A DNA stretch of 64,000 nucleotides from Solirubrum sp044628455 (GTDB taxonomy: Bacteria; Bacteroidota; Bacteroidia; Cytophagales; Hymenobacteraceae). This document shows positions 1 through 8,083 of the stretch, piece after piece. The translations under genes were made by a program, and so were the position numbers. The number at the start of each line of letters is the position of its first letter. Position 1 is the stretch's first letter. The stretch lies in assembly GCF_044628455.1 (NCBI RefSeq), contig NZ_JBIYZW010000001.1:2356001-2420000 (forward strand). Direction: 5' to 3'. The notes beneath the pieces were generated by a model. The model was not told where the DNA came from. It saw only the letters and a program-made list of their open reading frames with translations, and ran no database searches.

Positions 1-246
1 GGCGATGCGCTCATTGAGCGCGCTGAGGCGGCCGTTGTACACCGAAAGCAGGCGGGTGCGGTCGGCGTCGTTGTCGCGGTTTGCTTCGGCGCGGGCCCGC
101 TCGGCTTCCAGCTCGGCCAGCTCCTGGCGCAGCTGCTCCAGGCCGCGGGGCGTCACGTAGTTGGGCGTATTGGGCGGCAGGGCGGCCCGCGGCGGCACAA
201 TGGGCGGCTGCTGGGCGTCATCTTCCTTTACAAAACCTCGGCTCAT
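1..246 (-). CDS. GreA/GreB-family transcription elongation factor (3' part cut by window edge)
   Basis: Only the first 82 codons are visible, starting at an ATG at 246. The N-terminus reads MSRGFVKEDD, then a Pro-rich stretch and NYVTPRGLEQLRQELAELEA, followed by a charged helix. This is the opening of the GreB-type factors common in Bacteroidota: a short linker and then the antiparallel coiled coil that enters the RNA polymerase secondary channel to stimulate transcript cleavage in backtracked complexes. The FKBP-like C-terminal domain lies outside the window. A sequence resembling a -7 box (CAAACGAA on the plus strand, 254-261) sits just upstream. The family call is good. GreA versus GreB cannot be settled from this fragment. 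Confidence 0.8.
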   Translation of the reverse strand, partial: MSRGFVKEDDAQQPPIVPPRAALPPNTPNYVTPRGLEQLRQELAELEAERARAEANRDNDADRTRLLSVYNGRLSALNERIA

Positions 247-371
247 GCCTGGGCAAACGAATTCGGGCCGTTTTGGTGACACCGGCCGGTAAGCCGCTGC
301 GTTTCCCGAGGGCAGCGGTTGTTCCATTCCCGCCCAATGTTCTCGTAACCAGCCGCCGCAGCTGTGCGGTC

Positions 372-3300
372 CTACGAGCGGGGCACGTACTGCTGAAACA
401 GCTGGGCGATACGCGTGGCGCGGGCTTGGTCACCGGTGTCGGCGGCGGCCTGGTAGAGACGGCTCAGCAGCAGCACATTGGTTTGAATCTCGCGCTCGAA
501 GCGGGCCGGCTCGTGGCTGCTGTAGTAAGCCAGACTCTGCTGGGCCCGGTTGGTCATCAAATCCATCATTTGGTGGGCCCGCGGTGCCTGGCCCAATTGC
601 ACCAGCGGGGCCAGCAAGTCGGCAGTGAAGGCGTCGTAGGGCACCGAGTCGTCGGGCAGCACGCGCAGGCAATGGTCGATAACCTGCCGGGCCCGCACCG
701 GGTCGCCGGCTTGCAGGTGGGCGCGGGTGAGGCGGGCAAACTGCTCGCGGTACTGGCCCATCAGGCGGCGCTGCTGCTCATCGAGGTACACCCGGGGCAG
801 GCTCAGGTTGCGGTAGGCGAACTTGCGCATGAGTGAGTCGTCGAGCAGGTGGCGCGCCACGGTGCCGATTTCGGGCGCGGCCCCACGGTCTGCTTCCGCG
901 GGGCGGGGCGCGGCGCAGGGCAGCACGCGGTAGGCCAGGCCTTCGAGCTGCAGGTAGCGGTCGAGGCCCAGGTATTCTTCGGGGTGCATGCTGGTGGAGA
1001 AGTACACCGGCCGCTGCCAGTTGTTGGAAGCCAGCAAATCAAGCAAGGCCAGCTGCTTTTTCTCCAGCACGTCTTGGCCCACCTGCCACTGCATGCGGGC
1101 AACCACCTGCCCGCGGCGCTCGGCGGGCACGAGGCCTTGGCGGCGCACGGCGGCCGTGTCCACGTCGAGAAAGAAGTTGGCGCTGGGGTATGAGAGCAGG
1201 CTCTGCCCCCCGCGGGCCTGCACCTGCAACAGCGGGGAGTTTTGCTTGACCAGCTGCACAAACTCGCGCAGGTTTACGGCCGGCACCGCGGGGTTGGGCA
1301 CGTAGGGCAGGTAGTCGTTGGTGCCCTGGGCGTAGCGGGACGGCGGCAACGTCATGGGCCAGGGAGCCGAAGCGCCCTGCCGCTGCTGCATCTGCTCGAT
1401 GTACCAGTCGGTATTCAGGTACGATATGACGGCCACGCGCACGTCGGGGCGCAGGCCTTCCACCTGCTGGGCGTACCAGAGCGGGAAGGTGTCGTTGTCG
1501 GCGTAGGTGACGAGAATGGCGTTCGGCGCTACGCTATTCAGCATATTGCGGGCCCAGTCGAGGGCGGCGTAGCGGCCGGTGCGGTCGTGGTCGTCCCAGT
1601 TCTGTTGGGCCATCAGCACCGGCACCGCTAGGGCCAGCGTGCCGGCCGCGGCGGCCCGCAGCCGCTCGGCCCGCAGCAGCGGGCGCAGCCCTTCGGCCAG
1701 GGCCAGCACGCCCAGCCCGATCCAGATGGCAAAGGCGTAGTACGAGCCGGCGAAGGCGTAATCCCGCTCGCGCGGCTCGATGGGCGGCTGGTTGAGGTAC
1801 AGCACCACGGCCACGCCGGTCAGCGCAAACAGCAGGGCCACCACCAGGGCGTTGCGGCCGTCGCGGCGCCCCTGAAACAGCAGGCCCGCCACGCCTAGCA
1901 GCAGGGGCAAAGCCAGGTAGTTGTTGCGGGCGCGGTTGTCGGCCAGTTCCCGGGGCAGGCCGTTCTTGGTGCTGGCGGTGGGCCAGAGTACGCCGGCCTG
2001 CTGCACGTCGCTCTCGCGGCCCACGAAGTTCCACAGGAAGTAGCGCCCGTACATGTGGCCCAACTGATACTTAATCAGGAACGCCAGGTTCTGGCCCATG
2101 GTGGGCTTCTGCTCGGGCTGCACGTCGGTCCACTTCTGGTACTCGCGCAGGTGGCCGGGCTGGTTGCTGTAGAGGCGCGGCAGCAGCATCTTGTCCTCGG
2201 GGCGGTACACGGCTTCGGGCTTGTACTCGGCCACCACGTAGCGCCCGCCCTGACGCACGTAGCGCGGCGACCCGGCTTGCTGATCGATGGGCTGGGCGCT
2301 GAACTGCGGGCCGTAAAGCAGGGGCCGGTCGCCGTACTGCTCGCGCTTGAGGTAGCTCACGAAGGACAGCACCTCGTCGGGGTTGTTTTCGTCGATGGCC
2401 GGGTTGAAGCCCGAGCGAATGGGCACGATGAGGTAGGACGCGTAGCCGATCAGAATGAATACCAGCCCCAGCAAAGCCGTGTGCAGCTGCGGCCGCCCGC
2501 GCCGCCGGGCGTAGCGCAGGCCGCCCGCCAGCAGTGCCGTCAGCAAAACAAAGAACAGCACCACTCCGCTGTTGAAGGGCAGCCCCAGGCCGTTGACCAC
2601 CGCTACCTCCAGCGCCCCGGCCACCGTGGGCAGCCCGGGAATGACGCCCAGCAGAATACCCAGTACCAGCGCCGCGCCCAGGCCCAGCGTGAGCAAACCA
2701 CCGCGAGTGGTGGGCTGCGCGCTACGGCGGAAATAGTAGACTAAGGCCAAAGCCGGAATGGCTAGCAGGTTAAGCAGATGCACCCCAATGCTGAGCCCGA
2801 TGACGTAGGCAATCAGCAGCAGCCACCGGTCGGAGTCGGCCTCGTGGGCGCGGTTTTCCCACTTGAGCATCAGCCACACCACCACGGCCGTACCCAGCGA
2901 AGACAAGGCGTAGACCTCGGCCTCGACGGCGTTGAACCAGAACGAATCGGAGAAGGCCAGGGCCAGGGCGCCCACCACGCCGCTGCCCAGGATGAGCAGC
3001 GTTTGCCCGCCGCTGGGCTCCAGGCCGCGGTCGTCGTGCTGGCCGGGGCGGCCCAGCACCAGCTTTTTGGCCAGCATAGTGATGGTCCAGAACAAAAACA
3101 GCACGGTCAGTGCGCTGCTCAGGGCTGATAGGGCGTTGACCCACCAGGCTACTTGCTCGGGCTGCGCGCCCGCCAGCAGCGAAACGGCGCGGCCCAGCAG
3201 CAGATACAGCGGGGCGCCGGGCGGGTGGGGTACCTGCAGCTGCCGGGCGCTGGCAATGAACTCGCCGCAGTCCCAGAAGCTCACGGTGGGCTCGAGCGTG

Positions 3301-3374
3301 AGCAGGTAGGTGGTCAGGGTGGCGGCAAAGACCAGCGCGCCGGTGAGGTTGTTGAGCCGGGAGTAGGAAAGCAT
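372..3374 (-). CDS. DUF2723-family integral membrane protein
   Basis: 1,000 aa from the ATG at 3374, starting MLSYSRLNNL. The N-terminal third carries the family's hallmark: LEPTVSFWDCGEFIA, then HPPGAPLYLLLGR, followed by many hydrophobic segments (about 10-12 membrane helices to around residue 620). The last ~350 residues are soluble, with helical, TPR-like character. DUF2723 proteins are common in Bacteroidota and resemble GT-C type glycosyltransferases such as the mannosyltransferase fold; donor and acceptor are unknown. The reading frame stays open far upstream to 4466, but that extension runs over an array of palindromes and the start of a divergent gene, so I reject it. The gene is divergent from the MFS gene across a structured 585-base gap. 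Confidence 0.9.
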   Translation of the reverse strand: MLSYSRLNNLTGALVFAATLTTYLLTLEPTVSFWDCGEFIASARQLQVPHPPGAPLYLLLGRAVSLLAGAQPEQVAWWVNALSALSSALTVLFLFWTITMLAKKLVLGRPGQHDDRGLEPSGGQTLLILGSGVVGALALAFSDSFWFNAVEAEVYALSSLGTAVVVWLMLKWENRAHEADSDRWLLLIAYVIGLSIGVHLLNLLAIPALALVYYFRRSAQPTTRGGLLTLGLGAALVLGILLGVIPGLPTVAGALEVAVVNGLGLPFNSGVVLFFVLLTALLAGGLRYARRRGRPQLHTALLGLVFILIGYASYLIVPIRSGFNPAIDENNPDEVLSFVSYLKREQYGDRPLLYGPQFSAQPIDQQAGSPRYVRQGGRYVVAEYKPEAVYRPEDKMLLPRLYSNQPGHLREYQKWTDVQPEQKPTMGQNLAFLIKYQLGHMYGRYFLWNFVGRESDVQQAGVLWPTASTKNGLPRELADNRARNNYLALPLLLGVAGLLFQGRRDGRNALVVALLFALTGVAVVLYLNQPPIEPRERDYAFAGSYYAFAIWIGLGVLALAEGLRPLLRAERLRAAAAGTLALAVPVLMAQQNWDDHDRTGRYAALDWARNMLNSVAPNAILVTYADNDTFPLWYAQQVEGLRPDVRVAVISYLNTDWYIEQMQQRQGASAPWPMTLPPSRYAQGTNDYLPYVPNPAVPAVNLREFVQLVKQNSPLLQVQARGGQSLLSYPSANFFLDVDTAAVRRQGLVPAERRGQVVARMQWQVGQDVLEKKQLALLDLLASNNWQRPVYFSTSMHPEEYLGLDRYLQLEGLAYRVLPCAAPRPAEADRGAAPEIGTVARHLLDDSLMRKFAYRNLSLPRVYLDEQQRRLMGQYREQFARLTRAHLQAGDPVRARQVIDHCLRVLPDDSVPYDAFTADLLAPLVQLGQAPRAHQMMDLMTNRAQQSLAYYSSHEPARFEREIQTNVLLLSRLYQAAADTGDQARATRIAQLFQQYVPRS

Positions 3375-3959
3375 CAGGACCGTTGCGGCGGGGGCTTGGG
3401 GCCGCCGCAGATGCCAGATGCCGGCCCGCCGCCAAGGGTTGCCCGGGCTGGCCCGCACCTGCTGGCCCACCCGGGTCGCCGCTACTGAGCAAGTCGCGCT
3501 TCGTTTTGCACGGCACGATAGATCCAGTTGGCTAAAACGTACCGTCGTTTCAACCAACACGACGGTACGTTTCCACCAAGACGACCTATCGTCTTGGGAA
3601 AAAGACTGCAGTCTTTTGGGTAAAAGACCGCAGTCTTTTCCTCGTGACATAGTAATGTCATCGGCAACTCGTGCCGATGTCCGGGGCGAAACCCATCGGC
3701 GCGGGGCCCGGGGCACGGTGGCGGGGCTGAAAGCGCGGCAGCGCCGGCCACGTCGGGCCGGGGCGGCGGGTTGGCTCCGGGGCCTCACTTGCCCGAAACC
3801 CTCGGGCCGCAATGCTTCGCGGGGCAGCACGCCGCTGAGGCCCGCCGGCCCGGAAGGTGCCCGAAAGCCCTGCCGATTGCGGCCGCGGCCCGCACCGGCT
3901 TGCAACCCGGCGGCGCCTTCCGCGGTTAGCCAACGCCGCCCCACTCCTGCCTGCGTTCC
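3375..3959. other. Divergent intergenic region holding a palindrome array
   Basis: 585 bases between the starts of the DUF2723 and MFS genes. The middle (3517-3679) is the palindrome array described separately. The rest is GC-rich with no convincing gene on either strand; the open frames across it depend on the repeats and lack family resemblance. No clear TAnnTTTG-type box was found for either flanking gene. Confidence 0.7.
3517..3679. repeat. Array of palindromes with 22-base centre spacing
   Basis: Successive imperfect or perfect palindromes have centres at 3520.5, 3542.5, 3564.5, 3586.5, 3608.5, 3630.5 and 3652.5, i.e. exactly 22 bases apart. Examples: AAACG..CGTTT (3535-3550), a 9-bp-arm unit at 3576-3597, the perfect 18-mer AAAAGACTGCAGTCTTTT (3600-3617), AAAAGAC..GTCTTTT (3622-3639) and TGACAT..ATGTCA (3645-3660). 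An eighth, off-register inverted repeat CATCGGCA/TGCCGATG follows (3659-3679). Units 1 and 2 are also inverted copies of each other (14-bp arms 3535-3548 and 3559-3572). The sequences of the units differ; the spacing and symmetry are what is conserved. Confidence 0.85.
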
Positions 3960-5156
3960 GTGTCTGCTGCTTCGTCCCTCGCTTCTACTGCCCCGACCCC
4001 GCCCGCCCTCACTCCGGCCTTGGTCTGGCTGATGGCGCTGACCTGCGGGCTGGTGGTGGCCAACATCTACTACAACCAGCCGCTGCTGGGCGAAATCGGA
4101 CGCAGCTTCGGCGTGCCCGACCGGCAGGCCAGCATCGTGGCCACCGTCACGCAGGTGGGCTACACGCTGTGCATGCTGCTGGTGGTGCCCCTGGGCGACA
4201 AGCTGGAGCGCAAACGGCTGATTCTGCTCATGCAGCTGGGCGTGGCCTTGTGCATGGCGGCCGCAGCCTGGGCGCCCAGCTTCGGCGTGCTGGTGGGCGC
4301 CAGCCTGCTCATTGGGGTGTTTTCGGCCGTGCCGCAGCTGCTGCTGCCCATGGCCGCCCACCTGGCCCGCGACGAAGACCGCGGCCGCGTGGTGGGCCAG
4401 ATCATGAGCGGGCTGCTCATCGGTATTCTGCTCTCGCGCACCATCAGCGGCTACGTGGGGGCGCACCTGGGCTGGCGCACCATGTTCAGCGCGGGCGCTG
4501 CGGCTATGGTGCTGCTGGGGGCCGTGCTAGCCTGGCGCCTGCCCACCGACCGCCCTGGCTTTGCTGGCAGCTACGCGTCGCTGATGAAGTCCCTGTTCAC
4601 CTTCACCCGCGAGCTGCCGCTGCTGCGCCGGGCGGCCCTAGTGGGTGGCTCCATGTTTGCCAGCTTCAGCGTGTTCTGGACCACGCTGGTGTTTCTGCTC
4701 GAAGGCCCACCCTACCACTACGGCAGCGACGTAGCCGGCTTTTTCGGGCTTATCGGCGCCTGCGGCGCGCTGGCCGCGCCCCTGGCCGGCCGGGCCGCCG
4801 ACACCCGCGGCCCCGACTACGCCATCGGCATCGGCATCGGCCTGAGCGGGCTGGCCTTCGGCATTCTGCTGCCGGGCAGCACCTGGGTGGCGGCACTGGT
4901 GGCGGGGGTAGTGCTGCTCGACGTGGGCGTGCAGGCCACTCACATTTCCAACCAGTCCAGGGTGTTTTCGCTGATTCCCGAAGCCCGCAGCCGCCTGAAC
5001 ACGGTGTACATGACGGGCTACTTCATTGGCGGGGCCGCGGGCTCGTTGGTGGGCGGCTGGGCCTGGGCCGCGGCCGGCTGGCCGGGCGTGTGCGCCGCGG
5101 GAATGGGGTTTGTGGCCCTGGCCTTCGGTTTCAGCCGCTTCTACGGTCGCGCCTGA
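3960..5156 (+). CDS. MFS transporter
   Basis: 398 aa starting from a GTG at 3960; the next in-frame candidates would cut into the first membrane helix. There are about 12 hydrophobic helices. After TM1 comes NIYYNQPLLGEI, typical of the YwfA/YdhP-type MFS subgroup, and the loop between TM2 and TM3 carries the family motif in the form GDKLERKRLI. The expected role is proton-coupled efflux of a small molecule in the inner membrane; no substrate can be inferred. The gene converges on the DUF4130-type gene with only 12 bases between the stops, and I see no terminator hairpin there. Confidence 0.9.
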   Translation: MSAASSLASTAPTPPALTPALVWLMALTCGLVVANIYYNQPLLGEIGRSFGVPDRQASIVATVTQVGYTLCMLLVVPLGDKLERKRLILLMQLGVALCMAAAAWAPSFGVLVGASLLIGVFSAVPQLLLPMAAHLARDEDRGRVVGQIMSGLLIGILLSRTISGYVGAHLGWRTMFSAGAAAMVLLGAVLAWRLPTDRPGFAGSYASLMKSLFTFTRELPLLRRAALVGGSMFASFSVFWTTLVFLLEGPPYHYGSDVAGFFGLIGACGALAAPLAGRAADTRGPDYAIGIGIGLSGLAFGILLPGSTWVAALVAGVVLLDVGVQATHISNQSRVFSLIPEARSRLNTVYMTGYFIGGAAGSLVGGWAWAAAGWPGVCAAGMGFVALAFGFSRFYGRA

Positions 5157-5168
5157 ACGCCCCCGCAG

Positions 5169-6095
5169 CTACGGCACCCGGTTTTTGTTGGCAATGGGCT
5201 CGAAGCGCTGCGGGCGCGGCTGCTTTTCGGTGAGGTACTTCCAGTAGCGGCGCGGCAGGTGGCGGCGGTGCAGCTTCAGGTTGCGGCGCTCGGGAATGTT
5301 CACGTGGTCGAAGTAGGCCTGCCACAGGGTTTGGTACAGCGGCTCCCGCTCGTCGAGCACGGCGGCCGAGACGCTGCCGGCACCCGCGGCCGGAGCGGCG
5401 TCGAGGCTCAGGATGTCGGTGCGCTGCAAATCGTAGTAGAGGCCGTAGCCGCGGCGGCGGTCAAAAATCAGCCAGCGCTGGTCGGCGTAGCGTTTAGTGA
5501 AGTGCTCGGCAATGAGCGGCAGCACGTCGAAGTCGGGCTCGACGGTGGCGTGGAACAGCCCGTCGCGGGTTTTCTCGAAGCGCACGAAGGCTTCCATACG
5601 GTGCTTTTCGCGGAACATCTGCTTGTTGACGTCGGCCACCAGGCGCACGGTGTCGTTGCCAAAGTTCTCGCTGATGTCCTGCCCGCCGGCTTCGATGGCC
5701 AGCTGCACGTAGCGGAAGACCAGCAACTCGCGGTCGGCGCGCTCCGAGAGAAAGGCTTTGTAGAGGCTGGTACGCGCCTCGGCCGGCATGTGCCGCAGCA
5801 GCCCCTCCCACACGCGGCGGGCGGCGGCCTCGTCGGTGGCCACCTCCTGGGTTTCGGCAAACAACCCGCCCTGGGCCGCGCCCGCGGGCTGAATGGCCTC
5901 GGGCCAGAGCCGCTGCTCCCAGCAGCGCAGCAGCACCGTGAGCAGGCCGTCGAACGAGCCGTCGTAGGTGAAGCGGGCGGTAGCCTGGAAGCTCAGCGGC
6001 AGCTGCTGGGCGGTCCGCAGGGCCGTAATGGGCACGGCAGCGGGCAGGCCGGGGGCGCGGCGCTTCAGGTTGCGGCGGGAATGGTTCAGGGACAT
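5169..6095 (-). CDS. DUF4130 / TIGR03915-type protein, partner of the radical SAM repair-associated protein
   Basis: 308 aa from the ATG at 6095 (MSLNHSRRNL); a GTG at 6125 would add ten residues. The core begins FTYDGSFDGLLTVLLRCWE and continues with VFRYVQLAIEAG and FGNDTVRLVADVNKQMFREKHR, then FDVLPLIAEHFTKRYADQRW, the pattern of the TIGR03915 'probable DNA metabolism protein' family. In known genomes this family is encoded beside the TIGR03916 radical SAM protein and is sometimes fused to a uracil-DNA-glycosylase-like domain, suggesting DNA repair or modification; the biochemistry is not established. The partner lies upstream on the same strand. The N-terminal ~45 residues are basic and outside the usual family core. 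Confidence 0.85.
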   Translation of the reverse strand: MSLNHSRRNLKRRAPGLPAAVPITALRTAQQLPLSFQATARFTYDGSFDGLLTVLLRCWEQRLWPEAIQPAGAAQGGLFAETQEVATDEAAARRVWEGLLRHMPAEARTSLYKAFLSERADRELLVFRYVQLAIEAGGQDISENFGNDTVRLVADVNKQMFREKHRMEAFVRFEKTRDGLFHATVEPDFDVLPLIAEHFTKRYADQRWLIFDRRRGYGLYYDLQRTDILSLDAAPAAGAGSVSAAVLDEREPLYQTLWQAYFDHVNIPERRNLKLHRRHLPRRYWKYLTEKQPRPQRFEPIANKNRVP

Positions 6096-6195
6096 GGTAT
6101 CAGGAAAGCGAGAACCGCGCGACACGACTAATAAGTGGGCAGAGACTAGCGCCGTAAACCCGGGCGCGACTGGCTACAACGCCGCTGCCGCGCTT

Positions 6196-6365
6196 GTCAT
6201 TGCGAGGCGTAAGCCGAAGCAATCGGTCGTTGTCGGTGGTAGCAACCCAAAGTGCTTGACACAACGAAAATCCTTCGGCTGCTCAGACTCGTTGGGTCGT
6301 GCCGCGAAGGGAAAGATTGGCTAACGCCTTCCTGCGGTTGCTTCGTCGTGCCTCCTCGCAATGAC
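6196..6365. repeat. 170-bp palindromic intergenic repeat (GTCATTGCGAG ends)
   Basis: The element is bounded by the 11-base inverted ends GTCATTGCGAG (6196-6206) and CTCGCAATGAC (6355-6365). Inner arms also pair: GCGTAAGCCGAAGCAATC on the left against GATTGGCTAACGCCTTCC and TTGCTTCG on the right. The same family occurs at 57086-57429. From memory, repeats with the CATTGCGAG / AAGCAATC theme are scattered between genes in many bacterial genomes. It overlaps no gene and ends seven bases from the stop of the small ORF at 6373. Confidence 0.8.
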
Positions 6366-6372
6366 TTGGAGC

Positions 6373-6558
6373 CTATGCGGCTTCGGCCTCGCGGCGCGGG
6401 GCAGCGGCTTGCTGCTCGCGGCGGGCCTGCAGCTGCTGGCGCACCAGCGGCAGCAGGTCGGAAAGCTTGCAGCAGCAGGCCATGCGGGCTACTTTCTGGG
6501 GCTGGGCGAGCTGCAGGGGCGGCTGCGGCTGTTCGGCGGGGTGAAGCGAGATGGTCAT
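6373..6558 (-). CDS. Small hypothetical protein with a CCC motif between the radical SAM and DUF4130 genes
   Basis: 61 codons from an ATG at 6558, starting 25 bases after the stop of the radical SAM gene on the same strand. The N-terminal half is Pro/Gln-rich. It is followed by ARMACCCKLSDLLPLVRQQL and a charged, Ala-rich tail. Third codon positions are mostly G or C, as in the neighbouring genes, which favours real coding. I do not recognise the family. It could also be a chance frame in GC-rich DNA. Three adjacent cysteines next to a radical SAM gene are noted without a functional claim. Confidence 0.45.
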   Translation of the reverse strand: MTISLHPAEQPQPPLQLAQPQKVARMACCCKLSDLLPLVRQQLQARREQQAAAPRREAEAA

Positions 6559-6583
6559 GGCGGAGAAAGAAAAGTCGGTGGGG

Positions 6584-7909
6584 TTAGCTGGCCTGGCGAA
6601 ACAGGTCGAGCTGGGGCGAAACCAGGTCGGGGGCGGTGACGATGCTGGGCTCGGGCGCAAACAGGTCGAGCTGGCGCTTAACCAGGGCCGAGCGCGTCTG
6701 CCCGTCGCCGTAGAGAATTTTGCGGCGCACGGTCTGCTCGTCGTACTCGCGCTTTTCCAGGGCCAGGCCCCGGCAGGTAATGAAGTAGCGCGCCCGGCGC
6801 AACACCACGCCGAACTTGTGCAGGTGGTCGAGGGTGAGCGGGGCGAAGCGGCGGGCCGCCACCATGCGCTTGGCCGACTTCATGCCGATGCCCGGCACGC
6901 GCAGAATCAGCTCGTAGTCGGCCGTGTTCACGTCGACGGGGAACACGTGACGGTGGCGCAGGGCCCAGGCCAGCTTGGGGTCGATTTCCAGGTCGAGGTG
7001 CGGGTGCGCCGGGTCCAGGATTTCATCGGCGTCGAAGCCGTAGAAGCGCATCAGCCAGTCGCTCTGGTAGAGGCGGTGCTCGCGCATGAGCGGGGGCTGC
7101 ACCACCTGCGGCAGGCGCTGGTCGCCCGACACCGGCACGTAGCCCGAGTAGTACACGCGCTTGAGGCCGTAACCCTTGTAGAGGCCGTCGGCGAGCTTGA
7201 TGATCTGGTGGTCCGACTCGGGTGTGGCGCCCACCACGAGCTGGGTGGTCTGGCCGGCGGGAGCAAACTGCGGCACTTTCCGAAACAGCTCGCGCTCCTC
7301 GCGGTTGGCCGCCAGGCTGGTTTGAATCTGACTCATGGGCGTCAGAATCTCGGCGTAGTTTTTCTCGGGTGCCAACTGCTGCAGGCTCTGATCGGAGGGC
7401 AGCTCGATGTTCACGCTCAGGCGGTCGGCGTACAGGCCGGCTTCCTGAATGAGCTCCTCCGAGGCTCCGGGAATGGTTTTGAGGTGGATGTAGCCGTTGA
7501 ACTTCTCTTCCAGCCGCAGCTTCTTGGCGATGCGCACCAGCCGCTCCATGGTGTAGTCGGCCGAGGAAAAGATGCCGCTGCTCAGAAACAGCCCCTCGAT
7601 GTAGTTGCGGCGGTAGAAGTTCATGGTCAAGTCCACCACTTCCTGCACCGTGAAGGCGGCGCGCTTCACGTCGTTCGACTTGCGCGAGACGCAGTAGGCG
7701 CAGTCGAAAATGCAGTGGTTGGTGAGCAGAATCTTCAGCAGCGACACGCAGCGGCCGTCCTCGGTGTAACTATGGCAGATGCCCATGCCCTCGGCGTTGC
7801 CCAGCCCTTTGTTTTCGTTTTTGCGCTTGCCGCCGCTGCTCGAGCACGAGGCGTCGTACTTGGCCGCGTCGGCCAAAATGCTTAGCTTTTCTATGATTCG
7901 CTCGTTCAT
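6584..7909 (-). CDS. Putative DNA modification/repair radical SAM protein (TIGR03916 type)
   Basis: 441 aa from the ATG at 7909. The start MNERIIEKLSILADAAKYDA and the nearby SSGGKR..GICHSYTEDGRC are typical of the family. The radical SAM cluster motif is CIFDCAYC (Cys-x3-Cys-x2-Cys, around residues 67-74), followed by the barrel. A helix-hairpin-helix, LRVPGIGMKSAKRMVAARR, lies near residue 330 and suggests DNA contact. The extra cysteines near the N-terminus could hold another cluster. The family is always discussed with the TIGR03915 partner, here two genes downstream, and with UDG-like proteins. The reaction is not known. Length matches the family. Confidence 0.9.
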   Translation of the reverse strand: MNERIIEKLSILADAAKYDASCSSSGGKRKNENKGLGNAEGMGICHSYTEDGRCVSLLKILLTNHCIFDCAYCVSRKSNDVKRAAFTVQEVVDLTMNFYRRNYIEGLFLSSGIFSSADYTMERLVRIAKKLRLEEKFNGYIHLKTIPGASEELIQEAGLYADRLSVNIELPSDQSLQQLAPEKNYAEILTPMSQIQTSLAANREERELFRKVPQFAPAGQTTQLVVGATPESDHQIIKLADGLYKGYGLKRVYYSGYVPVSGDQRLPQVVQPPLMREHRLYQSDWLMRFYGFDADEILDPAHPHLDLEIDPKLAWALRHRHVFPVDVNTADYELILRVPGIGMKSAKRMVAARRFAPLTLDHLHKFGVVLRRARYFITCRGLALEKREYDEQTVRRKILYGDGQTRSALVKRQLDLFAPEPSIVTAPDLVSPQLDLFRQAS

Positions 7910-8011
7910 GCCGCGGCTGCGCTTCGGGGTGTAAATAAGGTTAAAAACCGCGCTTTACGCAAGATTGTTCCGGCCTTTCGCCGACTAATTTTTTTAGAAC
8001 CACCCGCGCGC

Positions 8012-8044
8012 TTTCACCCTTGCCCCCGGGCTTTCGTATCTTCG
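8012..8044 (+). promoter_or_regulatory. Putative Bacteroidota-type promoter for the Omp85-like gene
   Basis: TTTC (8012-8015), 21 bases, then TATCTTCG (8037-8044), one mismatch from TAnnTTTG. Transcription would start near 8051, about 33 bases before the GTG start. Confidence 0.45.
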
Positions 8045-8083
8045 GCAGCCCACCCGGCCGGTCCGGCCGGCGTCAGCCCGCCC

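Noticed and set aside
3517..3679. CRISPR-like array
   Set aside because: There is no constant repeat unit; only symmetry and spacing are conserved, and no cas genes are nearby.
372..4466. A 1,364-residue version of the DUF2723 gene starting at 4466
   Set aside because: The extra 5' part overlaps the MFS gene in antisense and runs through the palindrome array. The conserved family start with the first membrane helix begins at the ATG at 3374.
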